From NORP181 sp047623555 (GTDB lineage Bacteria > Pseudomonadota > Alphaproteobacteria > Rhodobacterales > Rhodobacteraceae), in contig JBLHMP010000102.1 of NCBI GenBank assembly GCA_047623555.1, positions 1 to 11,813 on the forward strand: DNA of 11,813 bases, read 5' to 3'. Numbering within the stretch: the stretch's first letter is position 1; each line of letters begins with the position of its first letter. This document shows positions 1 through 6,045 of this stretch, piece by piece. Made by a program: the position numbers and the translations under genes. The notes beneath the pieces were generated by a model that was not told the origin of the DNA, searched no databases, and worked only from the letters and a program-made list of their open reading frames with translations.

Positions 1-77
1 CGGGGGGGGGGGGGGGGGGCGGGGGGGGGGGGGGGGGGGCGGCCCCGGCCGGGGGGGCGGGGGGGGGGGGGGGGGGC
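1..77. repeat. Poly-G low-complexity run, probable artefact
   Basis: The first 77 bases are almost entirely G, interrupted by a few C. No bacterial gene, repeat family or regulatory site looks like this. A run of this kind at a contig end is typical of dark-cycle poly-G calls in two-colour short-read chemistry or of a collapsed assembly end. It should not be read as biological sequence. Normal-looking sequence resumes at about 78. Confidence 0.85.
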
Positions 78-120
78 GTGGTTCTGCTCAGGCAACTGGC
101 GGGTCTTCAGCTGCTGACGT

Positions 121-147
121 CCGGCGACCGAAACAAACGGTCGCCGG
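121..147. terminator. Perfect hairpin next to the J-domain gene stop
   Basis: CCGGCGACCG (121-130) pairs perfectly with CGGTCGCCGG (138-147) around a 7-base loop. This 10-bp GC-rich stem ends 6 bases from the stop codon of the minus-strand J-domain gene. On the plus strand it is followed by a modest T-rich stretch (152-166), which fits a factor-independent terminator for a rightward gene lying to the left. On the minus strand no T run follows, so for the J-domain transcript it would act only as a 3' stabilising stem or a weak terminator. The hairpin is certain; its direction is inferred. Confidence 0.55.
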
Positions 148-153
148 GAGGTT

Positions 154-780
154 TTAGGTTTTGAAGTTGCGGCTGACTTTGATCTGTTCCCAGGCCCAAA
201 CAACCTCTTGCAGCTGTTCTTCTTGGCTGCGATTGCCACCGTTCATATCCGGGTGCAGCACTTTGATAAGCGCCTTATAGGATTTGCGGATTTCGGGTTT
301 GGTCCAATGGTCCTTGCCTTCGAGGATTTCAATGGCGCGGCGTTCAGTTGGCGGCAGACGTTTGCCCGATCCGATGCCTTTGCCCGGGTTTTGCGTGGCA
401 TTGGCACCAAGCACTTGATTCGGGTTCTCGATGCCCAACCGATCCCAGGCGGCAGCCTCGGGGTCGCCGACGGGTTTGGTGGTGCGTTCCCACACTTTGT
501 CCTTGGACTGCTGGGCATTAATCTCGGCTTCGGTGGTGCCGTTGAAAAAATTCCATTTCAAATTATACTCGCGCACATGCAGTTGACAGAACCAGATGAA
601 TTCATCCAGCACGTCAGGCGCCTTGGGGGCGCGAAATTTCCCGGCCTCTGTACAACCTTCATGGGCGCAGCCCCGCACAGAGGTTTCGGACGCGCCAGTC
701 ATACCCCGGCGACCACGTGGATTTTTCTTCTTTGCAGAAGAAACGGACATATCGAAACCAAAGGGATCTGGTTTAGCCAT
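154..780 (-). CDS. J-domain (DnaJ-like) protein, C-terminal J domain
   Basis: A protein of 208 residues with the J domain at its C-terminus (about residues 155-205), containing the diagnostic HPD tripeptide at 176-178 in the context KVLHPDMNGG. J domains stimulate the ATPase of an Hsp70 (DnaK) partner in the cytoplasm. There is no G/F region and no DnaJ zinc-repeat domain, so this is a type III-like J protein and not canonical DnaJ. The N-terminal half has C38, C43, C65 and H68, spaced as a possible small metal site. The start is placed at the ATG at 778-780, with an AAGGTG-like ribosome site just upstream; an in-frame extension to 897 would overlap the divergent bolA. Uncharacterised proteins of this layout are common in Rhodobacteraceae. 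The client is unknown. Confidence 0.85.
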   Translation of the reverse strand: MAKPDPFGFDMSVSSAKKKNPRGRRGMTGASETSVRGCAHEGCTEAGKFRAPKAPDVLDEFIWFCQLHVREYNLKWNFFNGTTEAEINAQQSKDKVWERTTKPVGDPEAAAWDRLGIENPNQVLGANATQNPGKGIGSGKRLPPTERRAIEILEGKDHWTKPEIRKSYKALIKVLHPDMNGGNRSQEEQLQEVVWAWEQIKVSRNFKT

Positions 781-874
781 CTTACACACCTTTTCGACTC
801 GGAGACCAAAGTCTAAAGTAAGTGGCGGCAGATAGAAGAGGCTGCAGAGAATTATTTTTTGAATAGGCAAAATT

Positions 875-1132
875 ATGAGCGTGACAAACGACATCAAGAC
901 CCGGCTAGAGGCCGCATTTACCCCCAGCGTGCTAGAGGTGGTCGACGACAGCGAGAGCCATCGCGGCCATGCCGGATATCAGGACGGCGGCGAAAGCCAT
1001 TTCAACGTGCGCATTCGGTCGGCAAATTTCAAAGGCCAATCGCGGGTGCAACGGCACCGGGCGGTCCATACGGCAATTGGGCCAGAACTGATCGGGCGCA
1101 TCCACGCGCTGGCGCTGGATATCGACGTTTAG
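875..1132 (+). CDS. BolA family protein
   Basis: An 85-residue protein with the complete BolA fold. An N-terminal helix (TRLEAAF) is followed by a loop with His29 and His32, the strand FNVRI (43-47), the basic turn GQSRVQRHRAVH (54-65) and the closing IHALALDI (76-83), which corresponds to the family signature ending in HAL. BolA proteins bind monothiol glutaredoxins and share a [2Fe-2S] cluster through a loop histidine, linking them to iron-sulphur and iron homeostasis; some also bind DNA. The gene diverges from the J-domain gene across about 94 bp that should hold both promoters. The ribosome site before the ATG is weak (TAGG at about 864-867). Family assignment is firm; which BolA subgroup it belongs to is not settled, so no symbol is given. 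Confidence 0.92.
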   Translation: MSVTNDIKTRLEAAFTPSVLEVVDDSESHRGHAGYQDGGESHFNVRIRSANFKGQSRVQRHRAVHTAIGPELIGRIHALALDIDV

Positions 1133-1192
1133 GTCAATGTTGCAGTGCTATTACTGGCGGTTTCCCGGATCTTACCGATAAAGGATATACCT

Positions 1193-2297
1193 ATGAAACT
1201 GACTGTATTTGCCCTGGCCCTCTGTGTTTTTGCGCCAGCGGCCCAGGCTGACGATCCTCTTTTGAACGATGCGCTGGAATTTAGCGGCCAGATTTTCCAT
1301 CTCGACACCGGCGTGCCCGGTCTGGTTATTGCAGCGGTTCGCAATGGCGAAACGGCGGTTTTTGGCTTTGGTGAAACCGTCAAAGGCAACGGGCAGACAC
1401 CGGACGCTGATACGGTCATCGGGATCGGGTCGATTACCAAATCGTTCACTGGCCTGATGCTTGCCAACCTGGTGGCGGACGGAACGGTGTCCCTGACCGA
1501 TCCTGCGGGACCCTTGATTGAGATCATCAAGACCATGCCCGAATGGGACGGGCAGCAGATCGAATTGATTGATCTTGCGACTCATTCCGCGGAACCCGGC
1601 GTGAACTTGAACCTGTTGATGGGGTAAAAAATATAGCGATGCCTCGTATATCGCCAATGTAAACGACGCGTCCCTGTTGTTTTCACCAGGAAGCGGCATC
1701 CTTTATTCCAATGTTGGGTTTGATCTGCTGGCGATGGCGCTGTCTGGTGCGGCTGATCAGCCCTATGCGGATCTGCTTCGGGCCCATATTCTAGAGCCTC
1801 TGGGCCTGCATGCAACCAGCTACGCGCAACTAACTGGTGACAATGTGATGGCCGGGTATGACTGGGACGGCAATGCGATGCAGGCAGATGTGCCCAATCC
1901 CAACAGAGAAGGGGCGTCGCAGTTATATACCTCAGCAAATGATATGCTGCGCTATCTGGAATGGAACCTCGACCGTTTTGGTCAGCCCGACAAAGAGGCG
2001 CGCAGGCTTAGCCATGCGGCATGGCTGATCCGGGATGGGTTGAACCCGGTCTATGGCATGGGCGAATCCGGACACATGGACGCGATGGGTCTTGGCTGGG
2101 TTATCATGATGCCAGAGGGCGATCGCCCGCTGATCATCCAAAAAGCCGGGGGCACCAATGGCGTGTTTAGTTACATCGCCTTTGCCCCAAGCTGCGGCAT
2201 CGGGGTATTTATGTCGATCAATCAGTTCAATTTCTCGGCCGGCACGGAAATGGCGCAAGTTGTGAACAGCCTGATCACCACATTGGCACCACGATGA
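1193..2297 (+). pseudogene. Secreted serine hydrolase (AmpH/class C beta-lactamase fold), frameshifted
   Basis: With one base removed from the GGGG run at 1621-1624, the two open segments (1193-1627 and up to 2297) join into a 367-residue protein with no internal stop. It begins MKLTVFALALCVFAPAAQA, a typical Sec signal peptide, preceded by AAAGGA at 1180-1185. The catalytic Ser80-Ile-Thr-Lys83 (SxxK) lies in GIGSITKSFTG. The YSN second motif (about 171-173) lies in GILYSNVGF, and a KAGGTNG third motif lies near the C-terminus. These are the signatures of penicillin-recognising serine hydrolases in the periplasm, acting on peptidoglycan peptides or esters; AmpH-like carboxypeptidase/esterase is the nearest guess. 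As written, translation stops after 144 residues, before the YSN motif, so the product would be inactive. The break is either a real mutation or a homopolymer error. It converges on the antiporter gene with 16 bp between the stops. Confidence 0.85.
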
Positions 2298-2313
2298 CAG
2301 CAAGTCCGGGGGG

Positions 2314-3499
2314 TTAACCTTTGCGGTTTTTCAGCAGCCAAGCCGACAGTGGCTTGGCACTGAACCCATGTGCAATCAGGCTTAGGAAAACCGTTACGAT
2401 AACCACCAATCCGATAAATTCCGCCCCCGGCAATTTACTATCTAACACGATGATCGCAAACACGATGCTGGCCAGCCCACGGGGGCCGAACCAGCCAAGA
2501 AACAGCCGGTCCTTTACCGTGGCCCCGGTTCCGATCAGCGACAGGTATATCGGCAGCATCCGCACAACTGTCAGGCTTAGAACCGCGTAGGCGATGATCT
2601 GCCAGGTCATGAGACCAATGATCTCACCGACAACCGCGATGCCAAACAACAACCAGGTCATCATGGCCAGCGTTTCGCCAATGCCCTCGGCGGCCAGCAC
2701 AAAATCATGTTTGGTGTCCGACAACAGATAGCCAAACAACAACCCGCCCGAGAACGACGCGATATAGCCGCTGCCGTGCAATTCCTGTGCCAGTGAAAAG
2801 CAGGTCAGCGCCAGCGCGCCTATGGTGACCTGCCGCCAAACCTCGGTCACCCATCCAAGCCGCAAACACAGGCGCAAAAGCTGGGCGCCAGCAAATGTCA
2901 CACCCAATCCAACCGCCAGACCGATGCCAAGCTCCTGAACCACCTCCGCGACCGGCGCGACCTTGCCCGCCGTATCCAGCGCCAAAGCGATGAAAATGAA
3001 TAATATCGGCACGCATAGCCCATCATTCAGGCCGCTCTCCGCGTTTAGCCCTTCGCGAATCCAGCCGGGCAGGCGTTTGTCGCTGATCACAGCCTTGCCC
3101 AGTGCCGCGTCCGTCGCTGCCAGTATTGTGCCAAGAATTGCCGCCTCAAACAGCGTCAGCACGTCAAACAACACCAGTGCTGCGCCAAAGCCAAGCAGGA
3201 TAACCCCAGGCAACCCGATCAACAACATGCGCGCCGGGATTTGGATGCGGTTTTTCAGGGTCGACAGGTTGGCATTGGCCGCATCGCTGAACAGGATCAA
3301 CACCAGCGTCAGATCTGCCAAAAGACGCAGATCATCGCGGGTTTCCGGACCCTGAAACCAGCCCAATACAAGTGGTCCCAAAATGATCCCGGTGGCCACA
3401 AATATCACTGGTCCAGACAGGATACTGCGTTCGATTGCGACCCGCAACAATACTGTAGAGAAAGGCCAGAATGGCGATAACGGCGATCAGACTGTGCAT
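2314..3499 (-). CDS. CPA1-type cation:proton antiporter, apparent N-terminal frameshift
   Basis: The uninterrupted frame covers 2314-3450 (378 residues, TTG start) and is a polytopic membrane protein of about 11 hydrophobic helices. Family signs are AATDAALG (TD at 113-114), NAESGLNDG (ND at 142-143, the Asn-Asp pair usual in electroneutral CPA1 exchangers) and the late motif GPRGLASIVFA. Such proteins exchange Na+ or K+ for H+ across the inner membrane. The frame starts abruptly at IERSILSGP, where family members have one more helix before it. In another frame an ATG at 3497-3499 encodes MHSLIAVIAILAFLYSIVAG, a perfect first helix. Removing one T at 3435-3436 joins the two as ...VAGRIERSILSG. 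I therefore give the span to 3499. Either the gene is damaged or one base is wrong. Confidence 0.85.
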
Positions 3500-3573
3500 G
3501 GGCGGCCTTGTCGGTTCGATTTGTGCTGCGCCAAGCCTAGCAACAAGTTACGGCAAAACACATGGTCAATGCG

Positions 3574-4113
3574 TTATGCCAAAGGTGGAAAGCCCTTATT
3601 GACGTCATCCTTTGGTGTGTCGTCTTGGCCATCCAAAGTGGCCGAGGCGTCGTCAGGGCTGCCTTGGTTCTTGGGGTCTTCTTTCTGCTGCGCAGCGCGG
3701 GTGCGTAATGATGTGGTCATGCCGGCCACATCACTGGTTTCCTCAACGCCGTTGTCTTTCAGCATCTGTTTGGCCCCGGCGGTCAACGGCGGGGCCTCTT
3801 GGGTCACGGGTTGGGTCACCGGTTGGATCACGGGCACTGCGATTGGCGTGTGCTCAATACGGGGGGCCGGGGTGTCGTCGTTCGTGGGGCGGCGAAACAC
3901 CAATACATTGCGCCAATTGGTCGTCGATCCGGTCAGCCCACTGCGTTCGTCACTCGGGAGCAATTCTGCGCGCAAATATTCCCAGCCGTCGGCGCCCATC
4001 TGGTTCAACACGGCCTCAACAGACAGGGCAAACCGCCCTTCGACGGTTTTGATGCCCTTGGCTTTGGTGCCTTTGGTTGGGGCCGGAATAACTTTATACT
4101 GGTACTTGGACAT
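3574..4113 (-). CDS. DUF4177 domain-containing protein
   Basis: A 179-residue protein. The first 70 or so residues match the DUF4177 pattern: MSKYQYKVIPAP, then a variable segment, then LNQMGADGWEYLRAELLP and a closing strand NVLVFRRP. This small alpha/beta domain of unknown function recurs across alphaproteobacteria. The remainder (about 75-179) is rich in Pro, Thr, Asp and Gln, includes VTQPVTQ repeats, and is probably disordered. The start at the ATG 4111-4113 is chosen because the strand MSKYQYKV begins there; an extension to 4161 adds only low-complexity residues. It lies 74 bp upstream of the antiporter start on the same strand and may be co-transcribed. No signal peptide or membrane helix is seen. 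Confidence 0.8.
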   Translation of the reverse strand: MSKYQYKVIPAPTKGTKAKGIKTVEGRFALSVEAVLNQMGADGWEYLRAELLPSDERSGLTGSTTNWRNVLVFRRPTNDDTPAPRIEHTPIAVPVIQPVTQPVTQEAPPLTAGAKQMLKDNGVEETSDVAGMTTSLRTRAAQQKEDPKNQGSPDDASATLDGQDDTPKDDVNKGFPPLA

Positions 4114-4330
4114 GTATCTGGACCTGGCGCTTTTCTTTGGAACTGTCGGAGCGTCTAGCAAGAAGCCGAGGTCGGGCCAATAGCGTTGCGTGATCTGATG
4201 GATGAATTTGGGCGGTTGCCGTGGGACTGGTTTGACAATCTGCCTGTGAGTAACCTAAAATTAACCTACCGTATCAGATGGTTGGGGGTTCTTCCTGAGC
4301 TTATACAAGAGGTTGAAAAAACCATCCCAA

Positions 4331-4831
4331 TTACGTGTGCCTGATCTTAATCCCACGCCCGATCCGATCTGGCCGGGGCAATCCCGCGTGCGCCTTTTGC
4401 ATGACTGCGATGTTACGGGCGATATCATCGGGAAAACGCGCAACGCGGGGTCCGGACATGTCTATGTGCAGCCCCAAAGCCTCGCCCGTCGCGGCGAGCC
4501 AGCCATCAAGGTGGCGTATCTCCTGATAGAGATGAAAGCTTTTGTCATTGTGGTCAATAAGTTGCGTGCTAACTTTCACCTTATCGCTCAGATGTAATTC
4601 GCGTACGTAACAAAGGTGGAATTCGGCGGTATAGGTCGTGTGGTTGCGGGTTTTGGCGTAATCGGGGCCAAAGCCAAGCGTGGCGTATGCCTCACCAATC
4701 CCGTTATCAAACAACACGTTGTAGTAGGCCATGTTGAGATGGCCGTTAAAGTCGATCCATTCGGGTTTGATGTCCATCGTGTTGGATACGAATGGGGCGG
4801 GAATTTGCGGCGTGTTGGGCAAGTGATTCAC
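4331..4831 (-). CDS. Hot-dog fold thioesterase family protein
   Basis: A 166-residue protein with the 4-hydroxybenzoyl-CoA thioesterase-like signature WIDFNGHLNMAYYNVLFDNG. Asp27 is the expected catalytic acid, with Gly30, His31 and Asn33 beside it. Later parts (TTYTAEFHLCYVRELHLSD and SFHLYQEIRH) fit the central beta sheet of a single hot-dog domain. Members of this family hydrolyse acyl-CoA thioesters in the cytoplasm; the acyl substrate cannot be read from sequence. Translation is taken from a GTG at 4829-4831, because the preceding APFVSN segment is usual in relatives, though no good ribosome site is visible. An internal ATG at 4775-4777 is the alternative. About 217 bp separate it from the DUF4177 gene on the same strand. 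Confidence 0.85.
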   Translation of the reverse strand: MNHLPNTPQIPAPFVSNTMDIKPEWIDFNGHLNMAYYNVLFDNGIGEAYATLGFGPDYAKTRNHTTYTAEFHLCYVRELHLSDKVKVSTQLIDHNDKSFHLYQEIRHLDGWLAATGEALGLHIDMSGPRVARFPDDIARNIAVMQKAHAGLPRPDRIGRGIKIRHT

Positions 4832-4883
4832 CTTTGGGTTTTAGGTGGTGTAGCAATCATGCGAGGGATATCAAGCCATGGTC

Positions 4884-4917
4884 GCCGTAGGGTGCGTGAA
4901 ATCACGCACCCTACGGC
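4884..4917. repeat. Perfect 16-bp palindrome, REP-like
   Basis: GCCGTAGGGTGCGTGA (4884-4899) is followed by AA and then its exact reverse complement (4902-4917). As RNA it would form a 16-bp stem with almost no loop. It sits between the divergent starts of the thioesterase and the AT-rich orphan gene, so it is not placed as a terminator. The core GTAGGGTGCGTG is, from memory, a widespread interspersed palindrome in bacteria, similar to repeats mobilised by RAYT-type TnpA proteins. The outer CAAGCC (4873-4878) could also pair with GGCTTG (4915-4920). Confidence 0.8.
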
Positions 4918-4947
4918 TTGCACTCAATAACGCACTCAAAAGTAGAG

Positions 4948-4974
4948 TTGACTGTTTTACTGTTATGTTAAATT
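4948..4974 (+). promoter_or_regulatory. Candidate sigma-70 promoter for the orphan gene
   Basis: TTGACT at 4948-4953 resembles a -35 box. TAAATT at 4969-4974 could be the -10 box, with a 15-bp spacer, shorter than ideal. A transcript starting near 4981 would leave a leader of about 20 bases before the TTG at 5002. The stretch 4932-4983 is AT-rich, unlike the flanking chromosome. This is pattern reading only. Confidence 0.35.
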
Positions 4975-5001
4975 GTTTCAATATTGATTTGGGGGAATAG
5001 T

Positions 5002-6045
5002 TTGCAAGAATTAAAAGTGCTTTTTGAAGTGCCCGAACACTTTGTCAGCGTTGGTGCTTTCGTTGCGTCGGCGCAGTCGGCGGAAAAGGTGATTGCAACA
5101 CTGAACAATGAGCTTTTTGCTGGAAAGTTCGTTATCGAACTCGTGGTAGCAGCTCCACAGCCGGGTAGCCTTCGGCAGGTCCTGAAGGTAGTCGTCAAAG
5201 GGGTAACTATAACATATGCGATATTCTGGTCGGCGGTGCAGTTGCTTGAGACTGATATTGCGAAAGATGTAATTCGGGAGCTTTCTGGTGAATCACCAGC
5301 AGAAATTGCTAGTCGCCTCGCTAAAGAATACAAGGAAAAAAGAGAAGCCTCGAACTCGGATGACGAGAAGCAAGGTGTTGAGAAACAAGCAATTCAAAAG
5401 CTCTGCGAAGAGGTGGAGGGGCTGTTGTCTCGGTCATCTGGTGGTGCTTTGTCAGCAGAAAGAGATGAATTGGAGAAACTTCCAATATCAGAAGCCGGAA
5501 AGTACGAGATATTTAATGCACAGGCGCAATTGTTCGAAAAGTGCATTGAAGACAAATCAATTGCCGCGCTTCATTTCGAGGATTCTGAAGCGCCACCAAT
5601 CCTTCGAAATGGTTTTCCGTCGAGAGCCATCAGACCTAAGCGGCCGGAATCCAAACTCGAAGATGGCGACCCATGGAATGTGACGGTTCTCGAAATAGTG
5701 GTAACGTCCCCTAACTTATGGGAAAGCGATCAAGACCAAAGGAGGTGGAAAGGTAAAACGACTGGGGATAAACCGATCCTGTTTGTAGTGGATGATATGG
5801 ATTTTTGGACCAAATTGCACAATCACGAAATAGCGTTTGGTGAAAACGATAGGATTACCGCGCAGTTGGCAACTCGTTTTGCAAGCGGTCGAACGAGAGA
5901 AAACAGAGTTGTTCGAGTGTTAAAGTTCAACCAAACAGAAATTGGTGCAGAACTCGACGAAAACGCTCTCAATGCAATCCTTGGCGACTTGCGTTCTCAA
6001 CAAGGGCGCGACGTTACCAAGCTTTCCTTATTTGACGATGAATAA
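5002..6045 (+). CDS. AT-rich orphan gene, unknown function
   Basis: I do not recognise this 347-residue protein. The TTG at 5002 is preferred as start because GGGGGA lies at 4991-4996, five bases upstream; a TTG at 4984 is possible but would leave almost no leader. Visible layout: an N-terminal domain (about 1-105) containing FVIELVVAAPQPGSLRQVL and then a strongly hydrophobic helix (VKGVTITYAIFWSAVQLL) that could touch a membrane or be a buried core helix; a charged helical linker with KEYKEKRE and SDDEKQGVEK (about 110-155); and a C-terminal region with VTVLEIVVTSPNLW, ILFVVDDMDFW and IAFGENDRITAQL, probably a beta-rich domain. There is no signal peptide, no P-loop, and no nuclease or kinase motif that I can see. 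Its base composition and codon use are visibly AT-richer than the genes on either side, suggesting horizontal acquisition. Its stop directly abuts that of parE. Confidence 0.8.
   Translation: MQELKVLFEVPEHFVSVGAFVASAQSAEKVIATLNNELFAGKFVIELVVAAPQPGSLRQVLKVVVKGVTITYAIFWSAVQLLETDIAKDVIRELSGESPAEIASRLAKEYKEKREASNSDDEKQGVEKQAIQKLCEEVEGLLSRSSGGALSAERDELEKLPISEAGKYEIFNAQAQLFEKCIEDKSIAALHFEDSEAPPILRNGFPSRAIRPKRPESKLEDGDPWNVTVLEIVVTSPNLWESDQDQRRWKGKTTGDKPILFVVDDMDFWTKLHNHEIAFGENDRITAQLATRFASGRTRENRVVRVLKFNQTEIGAELDENALNAILGDLRSQQGRDVTKLSLFDDE

Noticed and set aside
208..816. A 202-codon plus-strand frame opposite the J-domain gene.
   Set aside because: It is the antisense shadow of the J-domain protein, with no ribosome site and no domain.
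4198..4344. A 48-codon plus-strand frame (MDEFGRLPWDWF...) in the gap between the DUF4177 gene and the thioesterase gene.
   Set aside because: It looks somewhat protein-like, but it is short, has no ribosome site, overlaps the thioesterase end and has no family I recognise. It may be a remnant; support is too weak to call.
4884..4917. The palindrome as a rho-independent terminator.
   Set aside because: No T run follows on either strand and it lies upstream of both flanking genes.
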